A DNA stretch of 64,000 bases from Dicyema japonicum (Eukaryota; Dicyemida; Rhombozoa; Dicyemidae). Within the stretch, counting starts at the first letter, position 1; each line of letters begins with the position of its first letter. Below the pieces are notes generated by a model. That model searched no databases. It saw nothing but the letters and a program-made list of their open reading frames with translations, and was not told where the DNA came from. The stretch lies in assembly GCA_011109175.1 (NCBI GenBank), contig RDEW01000013.1, positions 1,260,350 through 1,324,349 on the forward strand, in the 5' to 3' direction. The position numbers and the translations under genes are program-made. Positions 1-12,383 of the stretch are shown piece after piece.

Positions 1-3000
1 TAAACTGTCCACGGTAACAATCACATCTCTTCTCTTTAGGGTTTCAGCCATTTTTTTCCAATGATATTCTTTTTTACTTTGTGAATTTTGATTCGCCTTC
101 GTCAATTTTTTAAAAAATCTCCTGTGCTTTGATTCCGACGGTTTTCTATAACTTTCGAAATAAAACAGATCAAGCAAATCGGTCGTTAAAACTCAGCGAA
201 ATATCTTTTTAGATGCTGACGTCACATGCCGCCTTTTGTCCCGTTATTTAGCACTACACCACGTCCTGTAGTAGTTTTAATGAGAATATAACTTTTCTAT
301 GCGTTGTGATTGACAACCATGACGAAACCTATATCTTGAAGACTGTTTGTCAAATATCCTCGCCAAGCACTGAACCAACTACCACATCGTCATTTATCGC
401 TTTGGTAGGCGTTACCCTTGTGCGATCAGAATTTCCATGAGATAACATTCTTTGATTGCACACGAACAGTAAACCGACAAAATAAAATAAAAGAGAGTTG
501 GGACTGCCAGATGATCCCGGCCTCCTTAAGCATCCGCCTTAACATTTCTCGGTGTTCCTAGAGAGAGCCGACAAACTTCCTGTATAGATGATTCACTTTT
601 CGGAAATTTTGAGGCTCCCGTTCTCCTCACAAGTTCCTCAAACGGAGTTGACTTTAGTGGCGAGGAGAACCTTCGTGACTATTTCTTTGAAGGAGTTTAT
701 TTTCCTTAGGTTGGTATAGGATATGTTAAATGAAAATTCAAAAAATTAATGAATAACAAAATAATTAATCTTGGGAAATTTTTAATTTCATGTGAGTTTT
801 TTAACTGAAAAGATTTCTTATTAATTATTGTTGTTGCTCGTAATTAACTTATTTTCAAGCTTGATGTAACTCTTCAATTTGGAATCGTCGAATACAAAAT
901 CTGTAATCCACTTTGGACATCAGAATTAATCAAACCATGAGGACCCCAGTTCTATACTGTCGAGAATTTGTTTTTGAGGGCGACTCGTAATATTTACGAA
1001 TCTTTCATTAAGCCTGTTTTTTTGATCATTTTACTTCATTTACTATACATTTTGTCATTAGCAAGTCTAAATATTCGACTTTTCGCATTTAAATGTGAAT
1101 ACTGGTAACTAAAAAGTCGTTAAATGAAGATTTAAGTTAAAAGGAATGCTCTCGTTTGCCTTAAATCTTCAATATTCGGTCTAAATTGATGAAGATTAGC
1201 TTGGCGTCGAGTTGGTATTTTGTAAAATATGTCAACTCCACGTATGTTGGATAAATCCGTATGATTCAAAAAATGTCATATTTTATCGGTAATTTGAATC
1301 ACAGTTCCCCAATCCCAAGAGGACACCTACCGTGAATGAACGAAATGGAAGGAATCCCAAGCGAAAAACATTTTTCCATCTTCATCGTTTGGCAGAGTAA
1401 ATGGCAGGAAAACCTAGTTTTTTATTTGGTTTCACATTTGTAGGGAATAAGTATCATCCCATATAAAGAGTGTCTTTTATAATTAGTAAGATCGTCATCT
1501 CTCCAGTCTTCTCCATCTACTCAATCTCTTCAATCAAGTCAACTACATATTATTTTATTTAGTAAAAATATAGTCATTCGTTTATTACTTTTTCTCGTTT
1601 TACTAAAGTGACTTCAAGTGATCCATTAGTCTCTTAGATAACGCTCAGTTCTTGGGTCACATGAAAAAGCTTCATTTGCTCACCCCAAGGAGGGATTTTA
1701 CAACTGTGATAGGGATGTGTTATTCAATTTTTTCGTGGACTTGTGTGACATTGAAGAACTCTCTGCTTCTGCAACAGTGGAAACCTGATTCATTCGATAG
1801 AAGTTAACTATTAACTTTTTTTCTTGATGAGCTATGGGTTTTTTAATTGGAGAACTCAATTTCTTGCTAAAGATCGCTAATATTTTGCTTACTTAGCTTG
1901 ATGGTGGACGAAAAATATTGTCTTCTTATTTGATGTTTATTGTAGGAGGTGATTGCCTCAAGCGGAATAAAAAACCCTAAGTTCCGATCACAGAAGGAAA
2001 AATCGGATACACGAGGTATCCGAGTCTCATCAGTAAAAATTGAAAGAACTGAAGGACAAAAATCGTAAATATAAATAAAATATTTAGAATGTGCATCTAG
2101 TAAATATAGTAATCAATTCCAAAATTCGGTCAGAAAAAAAGAAATAAAGACTTTGGTATCAAATTAAATACCGAAGCGTCACTGACATTTAAGCTGCCTA
2201 TAACCATCAAGTTGCAATTATTGGCGCTCAGTTTCTCTGATTAAGTGGAAGCCCCAAACTCAGGAAAAATCCATTCATTAATGAACTTTTGTAAAAATTT
2301 AATAATTTTGGAATTATAAACACGGGAATGGTGTATTTCTTTTGGTTAATGAAGTTTAATCTTGTCATTGAATCTTTCATATTAATGCTAATAAATCATT
2401 TTGATGTGGAAGAAGACTGATTTCCGTTAACAGACAAATTGATGAACGACAAGGGAGAACCACACACCGCAAGCTGCTATTAGAAAATACTTGGAGAGAC
2501 TCAAAAGAACTTGCTGCTATTAGAAAATACTTGGAGAGACTCAAATAATAGGCTTTAAACTTCCAGAAGTGAGATTCAAACTAGGGTCAACTTTGTTTTA
2601 GACTTCTATAGAACAAAGGGTACATTTACTTAATTTGGAGACTTGTTGATTAGTGTATACTTTTTTACCCCCTTATTTTTCTCTCGAAAAAGTAGCTATA
2701 CTTTTTCACATATTCTTACATTCACATAAGTGAATGATAATACGCAAGACATTTTGTAATCAAGCTTCTCAGCAGCCTAAAGCAGGTAAATGCGTGGAAC
2801 TTTCAACCGAATGGACAGCAGCGAGATTTGAATCAGGACCACCACATTTTGGTCGGCTAATTTGTTGGAGACTGGATTGTCCTTATTTGTCATCAAAAAG
2901 GTGACTCCGTATAAAATCCAAGCCGACATTAATAGCCCATTGAATAAGACGATATGTAGAGTTATGTAGTTACGAACTTTTTTTGATAAAGAAATTGTAA

Positions 3001-3400
3001 ATTACAAGTTAGAGATTATAATCCAACCACGTGAGCATAAAATTTAGAAAGGTAAGCAACTGTCACCAAACTTATTTATAACGTCGAACACTCCACCAGA
3101 ATCAGTTATCAAAATTCTGGTTGCTTCTAAGACAGATTTCATCGCCCACTTTATGGTATCGGCGGAATCATTCTGCAATATTCAAATAAACTCATCATAA
3201 ATTATGAGTTTATTTAACTTTTCCTGATAATTCTTATTTTTTATTTACTTACCCCGATCCTTTCAAGTGAAAAACTGGTGGGTAACAAAAACGCTACAGC
3301 CAAAGGGTACGCACCAGACATCCGTCAGGTGTATTTGGTTCTGAAGAAATAGTAAGGTGGACCCAGAGCAATTTAAGAGATGATCCTGGTCTCGCAAGAA
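1..3400. other. AT-rich stretch without a recognisable gene
   Basis: No open frame here encodes a protein family I recognise, and I could not assemble short exons into one. Between about 1640 and 1815 there is a diverged plus-orientation copy of the interspersed repeat seen more clearly at 4928-5180. A short tandem duplication lies at 2472-2545. The remainder is AT-rich, low-information sequence, probably decayed repeats. Confidence 0.5.
2472..2545. repeat. Tandem duplication, two ~34-bp units
   Basis: A unit starting gctgctattagaaaatac and ending gagactcaaa occurs twice in direct orientation, separated by a few bases. The two units are essentially identical, so the duplication is recent or an assembly artefact. 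Confidence 0.8.
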
Positions 3401-3439
3401 AGCACGATGGGCATAGTGGAGAGGACGATTGTCCAATCT

Positions 3440-3740
3440 TCACAGATATGAATGTAAATTCAAGTGATGATCACAATTTAGGTACGCAAGTGACGCGAAC
3501 CTCCTGGTAGGGAGCTTCGTCTCAGTCAAACAATAGGTGGAATACGCTCCAGAAGATTGTTTATACCAAGGCTTCTGAATAGTTTTGGTGGATAACCAGT
3601 CATGGATAGTTTTCTGTCGTGTCTGAGTATCTGAGATGGTTTTTAGAATCCGAATTTGATCTCCAAGAGTAGGAATAATTCGCCTTTTGTTTGTGGAGAC
3701 CCAAAGCAGTAAGCTGGATGTCAGCATTTTACATTGTCAA
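3440..3740 (-). mobile_element. LINE reverse-transcriptase C-terminal fragment
   Basis: A 95-codon minus-strand frame carries an arrangement that recurs at 51110-51295 and 60071-60415: a basic KRRI-like stretch, then a hydrophobic spacer, then an HDWLST/HDFVST motif. In the 60 kb copy the same arrangement follows a recognisable RT C-terminal region. I therefore read it as the C-terminal end of a jockey/CR1-like non-LTR retrotransposon. There is no RT core, so this is a 5'-truncated remnant. The subfamily is inferred. Confidence 0.5.
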
Positions 3741-3849
3741 GGAATTGTAGACTTAGCATCTTTATATGGTCCCTAATTGGGAGAATTTTTTATTCCAGTC
3801 AAGGTGGTCAATTTTTGTGGTTTTTAGAACCCAGTTCCTTTATTTATTA

Positions 3850-4135
3850 TTTAACATCTCAAGACCAGGGTAAAACCAAAACTAACTATCACGTGATCCC
3901 GATGCGCTCCTCCAAAATCCTCATTCTTTCCCTTGCTCCTCCCTCGTACCAACACAAGCTCGTAAAGGGCGGCTAACTGTATTTGCAGGGACACCTTCCC
4001 GCATGCCGGAGTTTTGTTTAATGAGGGCCTCCAGAGTAGTCGGTCCGGTTCTGTTTCTTCCACAAGACCACCGCTCCGTCATTCTGAAAGCCTTCTTTTG
4101 AACGTCCTCGATTTTCTTAGTGTTCGTCAATGATT
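3850..4135 (-). mobile_element. LINE 3' fragment
   Basis: Overlapping minus-strand frames start with a KKIEDVQKKAFRM stretch, typical of the region after the RT domain in jockey-like LINEs (IEKVQ..A.R). The non-coding part at 3880-3960 resembles the tails at 5530-5650 and 42900-43080, sharing a cacgtga block followed by a ctcctccctcgt block. It is a truncated, frameshifted copy. Confidence 0.5.
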
Positions 4136-4294
4136 ATGAAGGTCTCCACGAAGCACACGCGTACGAGAAGCATGGTTCGATGTATTGCTTGTAAATGTTC
4201 ATCAAGACCGGGTCGTTTGTATTTTTTTCAACGTTTGATTCTTAATTTTTTAATTATTTTTAATAATAGAAATATTATTAAAATGAAGGTAAAG

Positions 4295-4576
4295 TTAGTT
4301 GAGACTAATAATCGATAGCCCAATGTTCTGGATGAGCCATCGCGCTATTCTATACTCATCCTTTGCAACCCTCAAGATATCCGATGAAGTCAGGCGTGCT
4401 TGGGACAATAATGCCATCATCTCAGCAGAGAACGGCAGTAAAACAAGACGGTCCTTAATGTCGCGATACTTCCTTCTTTTCAAATCTTTAGGAATTCTCA
4501 CCGAGAAAACTGCACGCAGCAATGACTTGAGCAAATTACCATCTGAGAATTGTACATGACGTTGAATCCAAAACAA
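4295..4576 (-). CDS. Unrecognised ORF, 93 codons
   Basis: An open frame on the minus strand reads a basic, alpha-helical segment (around RIPKDLKRRKYRDIKDR) followed by an amphipathic stretch. I do not recognise a family, and an 86-codon frame overlaps it on the plus strand. It may be a transposon-derived piece, since both neighbours are LINE or repeat sequence, or it may be chance. No function is proposed. Confidence 0.2.
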   Translation of the reverse strand: MFWIQRHVQFSDGNLLKSLLRAVFSVRIPKDLKRRKYRDIKDRLVLLPFSAEMMALLSQARLTSSDILRVAKDEYRIARWLIQNIGLSIISLN

Positions 4577-4927
4577 GAGACTTCCTTTGGCTCCATGTCA
4601 GGGTTAGTATTAAAAACAATATTTAGTTATAAAACCAAAATATCAGTAAAATATATAAGCTACAATGATTAGTTGTTCTCATATTTTGTATGCTACAATA
4701 CTTTTATTAATATCCTTCCACTCCTCTTCACTTGCTGAAAGTAACATCAATGTTACAGAATCAGAATATTTACGTTGCAATTTTTGGTTAAAATCATATT
4801 AATGTTACGAATTATCATACTGTTTTTTCAACATACACCTATTTATTATTAAATCAATTTAAACTAAAATATTTATTATATATTTAAAATTATATGATTT
4901 TCTAGTAATTTAAAGTGGATCTATTTG

Positions 4928-5180
4928 TAAACTTCTTCAGATGACTAGGAGTCATATGATCACATGTCTCAGATGGCCCAGTGTCAGACTGGCAAGAAAA
5001 AGGATCATTTGCTCTCCCCACACCACTGGAGGGGTTTCCACAGCTGAGGAATAGACGTCTATTAACTTTTATGCTGGGTCCAGATTGACTTGTGTGCGGT
5101 TGTAGGACTCTGTTTCTGTGACACTGGAAACTGGATACACTTAACTAGTCGTTTACTGTTACTCCTTTCTGTTATATCTT
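4928..5180 (+). repeat. Interspersed repeat family, ~250 bp, copy 1
   Basis: This copy shares colinear blocks with 27717-27975 and 62203-62485 (both opposite strand): a gtcatgtgatc-like block, a cagtg..aggc block, gatcatttgctcttcccc, ggtttccacaactg, gacgtct, and ctctgtttctgt..tggaaactggatacac. I see no A-box/B-box tRNA head and no coding potential. It could be a SINE with an unrecognised head, a LINE 3' end or a MITE. Confidence 0.7.
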
Positions 5181-5529
5181 CTTCTGCCACTAATCTTTGA
5201 TAATTTAAAAAACCTTTTGTAATTTCATTAGCAATACGCTCTCTTAACTAAAGATCCGCCCAGTTTTATTTACATATCTAGTCCCTTCCTCTAATTGAAA
5301 AAAATATGAAAAGTGCAATATATATAAATATTTTTTATGGCAGTTGAATAAAAATCAACTCATTTATCTTGGAAATCGCAACATCTTATGTGGAAGTAAT
5401 TTATTAATGTTAATATTTCACTGTGCTGTTTAGAAAGACATTTGTCAAACTTTAGAAAAGAATTTTTTTTATCATCTAACAAACAGTTGGAGCAATGACA
5501 TGAGTGCTGAGGATTGGTCACTTATCGGA

Positions 5530-5650
5530 GATAATAATAATAACACCAGAGACCACGGTTACACAAACTAACTAATCACGTGAGCACGCTCTAGCAGGGA
5601 CCTCATCTTTGGCTCGATTCTCCTCCCTCGTGGAGATAACGAAGAGGTGA
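5530..5650 (-). mobile_element. LINE 3' tail with (AAT)n, in front of the FKBP gene
   Basis: Read on the minus strand, the sequence runs through a gtgctcacgtgattagtta block and an accgtggtctctggtg block into a run of ATT trinucleotides. The same order occurs on the plus strand at 42960-43085, downstream of a LINE RT C-terminal frame. It is therefore a truncated LINE 3' end. It finishes about 130 bp before the FKBP start codon, so it occupies what should be the promoter. Confidence 0.7.
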
Positions 5651-5775
5651 ATTTGGTGATCGGTAACTATTCCAAGAGTAAGAGAGTATTATAGTTTTAT
5701 AATCAATAATTATTTTTTTGTTATAAAAAATCTATTTATTATAAAATAATTTTAAATTTAATATAAGTTCTAGAA

Positions 5776-7204
5776 ATGTCCGACACGCCTTACAGTAGTG
5801 ACGAAGAACAAAGTTCAGAACTCAGCTATATTCCACCAAATTTGATAACTGATGAATTCAATGATTTATCATGCTCAAAGGACCGGTCCATTCTAAAGAA
5901 AATTATTAAACAAGGTTCAGGAAGATCTCCACTACATGGGGACACTGTTTACGTCCACTACACCGGCACCCTTCCAAACGGGACAAAATTTGACTCCAGT
6001 AGAGATCGGGACGAACAATTTTCTTTCAAAATTGGAGAAGGTCCTCATTTTTAGCTCACAGTTAGGAAATGTTATAAAAAGCTGGGACACATGTCTTCGT
6101 TCTATGCAAAAAGGAGAAGAGTGCGTGCTCCTAACTGCTGCCAAATATGCGTATGGAAGTAAAGGAACCGGCAATCAGGAAGATGAGAAGAGTATTCCAC
6201 CAAATTCTGCTCTTGTCTTTAAAATTGAGCTTTTTGACTTTTGTGGGGAAGATGTGACTCCCGAAAAGAATGGATTGGTCCTCGATCAATGATATCTAAT
6301 GGATCCGGTTATTTGGTACCTAGAGATTGGTCAAAGGTTAAAAGTATGAGTTTAATGGTAATTTTGATAGTCTCATACAAAGTGACCCACAAAAATGAAA
6401 TAATTGGCGGGCAAGATGACTTCGAATTTGAAATTGGGAGGGCAAATGAAAAGAACCTTGTGGAAGGAGTTGAGTTCGCAGTAAAATACATGCGGAAAGG
6501 CGAACGTGCCCTTTTCGTCATGAAGTACCCCCTTTCCTGTCGTGTATTGGAGACTGATGATGTTTCCAACTTTCCAAAGGACCACGAGGTCGAGTATGAC
6601 ATCACTCTGAATGATTTCGAGATTGTAAAAAATTTTCATGATTTTTAGGTGAAACAGTTCTATGATATGAACTATGAAGAGAAGCTCAATATGGTGGACT
6701 ATATTAAAAAGCGGGGAATGATTTATTGGAGAAGAAGTGCTACAACGCAGCTTATAGGTGCTATGAAAGTGGCAAGAAGTATGTCGAGGACTGGGAGACT
6801 GATAAGGTTCCCGCAGAGCAGCTTAAGTCCATGACCTCTTATTGTCTATCGCTTAAGCTTAACATGTCGCTGACCTGTTTCAGGCTTGGGCGGTTCAGAG
6901 AAGCCCTCAAGCATGCGGAAGAAGCACTTGGGGTTGACTCGTCTTCGTATAAGGGACTTTGGCGGGCTGCTAAAGTATGGGAATCATTTTAGTGTAGGCA
7001 TTATGTGAACTGCGGGAATTCGACAAGGCTTTGGAGTATCTGAGACAGGCAGAAGAATGTGGAGTGAATTGCGAAGAGGTCGAACGTGAGATCAGGAGAG
7101 TCAATGGACTGAAGGATGGCGACAAGGCCGCAGAGAGAGCTTTTTATATGAATGCGGTCAGAAAAATCATGGTGATTTTGGTCATTTATTATTAGGCTGA
7201 GTAG
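5776..7204 (+). CDS. FKBP4/5-like immunophilin (two FKBP domains plus TPR)
   Basis: Peptidyl-prolyl isomerase of the large-immunophilin family (FKBP51/52), which acts as an Hsp90 co-chaperone through its TPR region in the cytosol. Exon 1 gives an acidic N-terminus, then the first FKBP domain: [38 protein letters not shown] and [10 protein letters not shown] second, weaker FKBP-like domain follows (KISYKVTH...FEFEIG...). The TPR part reads [14 protein letters not shown] and [15 protein letters not shown]. Introns inferred from restored homology: 6041-6065 (25 nt), 6344-6370 (27), 6625-6648 (24), 6975-6997 (23) and 7172-7195 (24). Continuous homology also needs one-base corrections near 6281 and near 6715, the latter in a G run. 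These could be assembly indels or early decay. The length of ~420 residues is near the family norm. The start codon is the first ATG of the frame, just after an AT-rich leader. Confidence 0.85.
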
Positions 7205-8185
7205 TCCTTACATGATTACTTTTTGGTTATAATCTGTTTGAGACTTTTTGGTTTTTTTATTGCGAAAAGTATTTTAGTATTATATAGGAACTGACTCTTA
7301 GTAAGAGGGCCTTGTCATTTGTCCTGCTATTTTCTATATAAGCTAACGGACAATCGCTAATAATGATAATAGTTGTTTTAGCGACAAATAGACCGTTTGT
7401 TCTCACATTTAAGCCTTTCTCTATTATTTATTTAACACACGGATAAACTGAATTGAATGCTGTCGGTGCATTACCTCACTTACATTGGTTATTGTGAGAA
7501 TTGACTAAGGTAGCTTTCGGCAACCGTGCCCATAAAAACATTTTCAAAATAGTATTTTTTATACCAAAATGTTTTTTATGTATATTTAGACTAAATAATA
7601 TTTAAATGGTATTTTATATTAAATTGTCATTTTGTCGGGTCCCGCACCGGATCCCGTACCCATGTCACCTGTCAAACGAGCTATCTCCTGTCATTCAATC
7701 AATATTAATTAGTTCCTACTCAAAAATTAAAGAATTTATTTTGTTAAAAAGTCTATATTGCCTTGAGTCATGTTGACTATTTTTAATTCTCCTGAACGTG
7801 CCTTAATCAGTTGTCACAATACAATATTAAATAAATCTCTATGTATTTGAGTAATTTCAATTGCTTTAACATATGGAGATTCAAATCTGCCCAACTCTAG
7901 CGATAGACTCTCATAATCCTTTAGAAATGGTATCTAAAATTATTCCTAAAATTACTTCATTTCCAATAAAAAATCATATTTTGATTGATGAACGTTCATT
8001 CTTTTGTCATCCGCCTATAATAGGCTGAATTCAAATTTGATGGAAAAAATTCATATCAAAATTATCTGCATCTAAGTCAGATCAAATTTGCATACTTTAT
8101 ACAATAATTACCTGAAACATCTGAATTATGTTCGACGTCAAATCCTCTGATGATCGTGGAAAAACATCATCCACATTCTCACTTT
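7205..8185. other. AT-rich intergenic sequence
   Basis: This lies downstream of the FKBP gene. No coding frame longer than background, no recognised repeat block and no RNA gene were seen. Confidence 0.4.
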
Positions 8186-8525
8186 CTATGAAATTAAAAA
8201 ATAATTAACTTTTATACTCACGAATGTGTGCTTATTCCAGAGACTCCTTGGAGTTACATTTTTAGAGGAATGAATCGTGGTGTTATATGTAAACGTGTTT
8301 TTAATGAATTTTTTCCAGTATTTAGTTGATTCTTCAACCATTAACTTTGAAAGATTTCTTGTCAAAGTTTGGTTAAACTTTTTATGATTTCCTGAAACCA
8401 ATTCTTGTGGTTGAGGATGATTTGGTCTTCCATAAATGTGCATTTTATTTTTAATACAGAGAGTCTAGATATTTATTTTTAAACTTTCTTCCATTATCTG
8501 TTTACAGAATCTCACAAAAGGCGAT
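8186..8525 (-). mobile_element. DDE integrase fragment (LTR retrotransposon or Ginger type)
   Basis: The minus strand encodes a TDNGRKFKN motif just upstream of the open frame, then YGRPNHPQPQ, then a segment ending TYNTTIHSS and a TPR.LW motif. The DNG..F.N and the GRP.HPQ.QG.VE arrangement are hallmarks of retroelement/Ginger integrase cores, with the second and third catalytic regions. A stop interrupts the frame before TDNG, the expected G of HPQ.QG is changed, and no RT or protease is nearby. It is an isolated, inactive remnant. Confidence 0.75.
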
Positions 8526-9239
8526 ATCAAAACAAATTTTTTTGGTGCTTAAAAATATACCAATTGTAGATTTATTTTTAACTCATTACGAATTCATATT
8601 TAATCATCAATGACAGTAAATATCATTATAGCCATCATTTGAATCACTAAATTTCTTAACATCTATAAGGTCTTCTTGGAATCGTTCATTAAGTCATTTG
8701 ACAATCAATCACATTGTATTTAGAATTGGAAACCTATAAATTAATTTTTTACTTCAAGTGGAATAGAAAATTGCAAATTGTGCAGTCTTGGACAATTTTG
8801 TTTTATTGAAAAATAGTAGTCCAAACATTCATGCTGCAGTCTACGATTCCCGAAAAGCTATTTCTGGATAGACTCTGCAATAGTCCGCATCTCAGATACG
8901 CTATTCATGCACAAACTAATTTTTCGTCTTTGAAGTATAACCGGCCATAAATGACAATACATTTCTCAGATTTTTTCATTATTTTATTTCGCTTCTCTTG
9001 AAAATGTCTGTAAAGGATCACCATTAGGGATGCTCACTATAGAGTGATATTACATAATATTAGTACAAAGTCTATAATTATTATATAAAGGGATAAACTT
9101 TTAATAGAGCACATGTTGAATTTTTATGAACATCAATTTTACTATAAGCTGGATTATGAGTTGACTATAGGGATTAAATTAGTCCGCTTTTACGGCCTAC
9201 ACTTATAACTTCCCCCATCTCCTTAATTTCTATGCGTTC

Positions 9240-10310
9240 TTTCACAGGAATTCACAAATCCTGTTTTCCACAATCTGCTTCACTGGGGCAAGAGTCCCAT
9301 CCTTCTCAATGCTCATGACATGTTGTAGTTTTTGCATTGACACCCAGCTTACGTGTCCGAGCACCTGCAACGTCTTTTTCCTACTTAACGTCCTCAAAAA
9401 ATGAACCTCAATGATCGACTGTTACACCCAGGTATGGGAACAAACGAACTCTCGGAATTCTCAGAGTTTAGGCTGTACGTGAACTTACACGACTGATTCT
9501 TAGAATTTGACTTCTCTCTTGAAAGCTTCATCCCTTTCCGGACACAACAGTCTTGCAATTGGTTAATCAATATCATGACTCTCCTCTCGGATAGAATCGA
9601 CGTCCAGACATATCCATAGTAAGGATGTCATCCTCGTATAGTAACAGTTTCAAATTCGGGTCCGAATGGGTTGGGAGTTTTACAAGAAGATGTAAATAAA
9701 AGTGGGCTGAGAACAGATCCATGCTGAATGCCTGTCATTTGAAGCGTAGTCGTTCGGCTAGGAACTCTCTTAGCCATACGAATAGTTGTTTTAGAATATC
9801 AGTAGCTACAAGCCTTGATAGCAGAGCTTCGTGCCACACAACATCGAAGGCCTTAAATAAATCTAGGCACACCACATTTAGTTGTCTCTTGAGTGTTGTT
9901 CCTTTTAGTTCCTCAGTAAACATTTGGTGAATGCAGTCGGTAAAAGACTTTCCAGGTTTGAAAGCTCATTGTTCTGCGAGGATAGAATCGCTCTCTTTTA
10001 TATACAGCCTCTCGTAAACAATTCGCTCAATAATCTCGGATATCGAGCATATAAGGTTTATCGGCCAATAGCTGATGGCCCCTCTCCGACTTTCCTAGTT
10101 TGAAAATCATTTTGACTACTAAATTTTTCACCGTTTTGGGACATATCCGTACTTTATACTTGCGTTGAACAGACTTTTTAGGACGAGCACTAAGGCCACG
10201 GTCCTTCTTTAAACATTTTAATGTTAACGTGATCGAAGCCCGGAGGAGCCATGACCTCTTTGAGGGTGATTTTCTTCTCAACATCCTTGAGGTCGTTTAT
10301 GAGTAATTGC
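9240..10310 (-). mobile_element. LINE reverse transcriptase fragment (jockey/I-like)
   Basis: Minus-strand frames give, in order, a degraded YRPI-like block (SYWPINLICSISEIIERI), the motif-A region VVCLDLFKAFDVVWHEALL, a motif-B-like HGSVLSPLLF, and a motif-C-like YEDDI where YADDI is expected. The order and spacing fit the RT palm of a non-LTR retrotransposon. Several frameshifts and the YADD-to-YEDD change make it inactive. Confidence 0.75.
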
Positions 10311-10319
10311 ATGCTTATG

Positions 10320-11100
10320 TTCACATGGGTTAATTACATAGATTTTGTCCAATTGACTTTTGAAGAATTAAGGACTTTCTTCCTCAGAGTGCAAAACCCC
10401 ATCTTTCAGGGTTTTTCGTACTTATTTTTATATGTAGTAGAGATGAAAATCCAGATCACATAGCCAAGCTGTTGCAACAGAGCCAGAACTTGCTTTGCTT
10501 TTTTGAGGAAACCCAACTTGAGAACCGCTCCAAAAAACCCCAAGGATTTTAAGTAACACAACATTTTCAGTTATGTTGCATTTTAATCAAATTGTCTTTG
10601 TCCTCATCTTTTCGCCCATCTTCTCTATTTTGAAAGCAAATGGATTAACAATCCAGCATTAGAATCTTTAATAATTCCAATGCTACTATGAATGACGAAG
10701 TGACATATATAAGTAAATCCAAGCTTTGGAAGCGTTCCTTGGATATCGTATCGGGACTTTTTTGCCTTCAAACATTCAAGATCATTCCTGAGCGAATTGC
10801 CTACGTGGATAGATTTAAAATGTCGTTTAGCTTCGATGGTGTCAAATTTAATTATAAAAAATTGCATCAAAAACACGCACTGGGGTCAATCGATTTCATC
10901 AATAATTATTTGAAAACCATTTTCAACATAGTCTTCTTTCTATTTTCGAATTTTAACACACGTTGACAAATAACAACGAGTTTTTTATTTCCAACATTCA
11001 ATAATAAATTATTAAAAAATTATAAGTTTATTTAAATTCTCTTGTTATATATTTTATTTAAAGTTCATTTGCATATATGTACAAGTAATCATGATTTTTA
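10320..11100. other. No recognised gene
   Basis: Two overlapping frames on opposite strands (10688-10966 plus, 10625-10876 minus) are 83-92 codons long but match no family I know. The sequence after 10970 is AT-rich and low in complexity. Confidence 0.35.
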
Positions 11101-12350
11101 AATTATTTCTCGCGCCCTTAGGGTGTGCTCGCACCCCCAATCGGGAAGCGATGCTTTAATTATTTCTCTGACCAGTTATTCTCTTGTAAATTTTGCAGAA
11201 GGACGGATCTTTGGCATCCAATTTGGTAGCCCCGTGCCTCTATCTATGCTCCATAGCCATTTTCGTTCTCGTTTCGATGGCTCTTTTGGTTATTTGAGCT
11301 CTTCTATGAGCTCCATTTGGACCATCCGGTCAACACATCTTCTTAACCTCCTTCTCAGGCGATTTCTTTCTTTAATCAGTCCCAAGGTAATAGGCGAAAT
11401 GTCAATACTTTTCTTACGGGTTCCATTGGCGAATATCTTTAGCTTCCTTGTGAGATAATTCCGGTAGTGTTCCCAGTAGTTATGTGATATGACATATTTT
11501 ATGAAGACTTCTTCGATGACATCTGATACTATGTTCAGGACCACTTCTTTTGGTATATGGTCACTACCGATATCCCACATAATTCTTAGTCTCATCACAT
11601 AAATGTACACTAGCGGTGATATAAGGAAAACAGCAAGCATGTCTCCACCATAGTGAGAGAAATGGTTGGGCTCATCTAATGTCATGACCTCAAAGTCAGC
11701 TCTCTCAGCCAAGATTTTCAGTCTTCGTCAGTCACCATTGGTTTTGTAGCATCCGTACTAACGTTCTGCATTTAGGTCGCCCACCAGAATGGACATTTTA
11801 TTTCCTCAAAAAATTCGTTAATCTTTGTAGAACAGTTTCTTAAATCCTTCGATATTTATCCACGAATCGCATCACATTTTTGTTAAGCTTCTAATATCAC
11901 AGCCATCCTCCATATCTAGACTCGTGTTTACAAGACTCACATTTGACGCAGATTGTATTTGATCCCGGATCTATCCTGCATTCGGAACTGTCGTTTCTCT
12001 TGCACATCGGAAGCACCTCTTCCTCTCCTTGCATTGGTATGTAAAGTGACCGATTTGTTGGCAGTTATAGTAAATTAACAGCCCTCTCCGCATCCATTCG
12101 CAAGTGACCACGTTTCTTCAAATGAAAAACTCGCAGAGGACTAACGATGTGGCCTCTGTTTTGTGTCCTACCGACCCCTCTGCCATTGGCAAAGTCTGTC
12201 CTTCTCTTAACATTGGAGATACATTTGTAGTGATAGTTCATCTATTTGAGGTAGTTCAGGAGGTCGCTGTCTCAACCCAAAAGGGGAAAGTTCTTCATTA
12301 AAATTTTGATGGCCTTGAGGTGATCTTTCTAACCCGGTGATTGTCCGGTA
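11100..12350 (-). mobile_element. LINE fragment: zinc-knuckle ORF1 end and APE endonuclease
   Basis: On the minus strand at about 12000-12110 a frame reads YNCQQIGHFTYQC followed by CFRC, a gag-like zinc knuckle pair whose first cysteine is replaced by tyrosine. Further downstream (11712-11290) a 140-codon frame reads TLDEPNHFSHYGGD and DIGSDHIP, the C-terminal signature of exonuclease-endonuclease-phosphatase (APE-type) domains in LINE ORF2. This is the junction of ORF1 and the start of ORF2 of a non-LTR element, with frameshifts between them. Confidence 0.75.
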
Positions 12351-12383
12351 CAGAGGGACAAGTATCGTTAACATATAAAGGCT

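Noticed and set aside
5776-7204. Altered genetic code or stop-codon readthrough, because family homology crosses in-frame stops
   Set aside because: Each stop falls in a 23-27-nt GT..AG segment whose removal restores conserved sequence, so short introns explain them.
5776-7204. FKBP as a pseudogene
   Set aside because: Only two single-base breaks in about 1.3 kb of coding sequence, one in a G run, with all splice sites intact. Assembly error is simpler.
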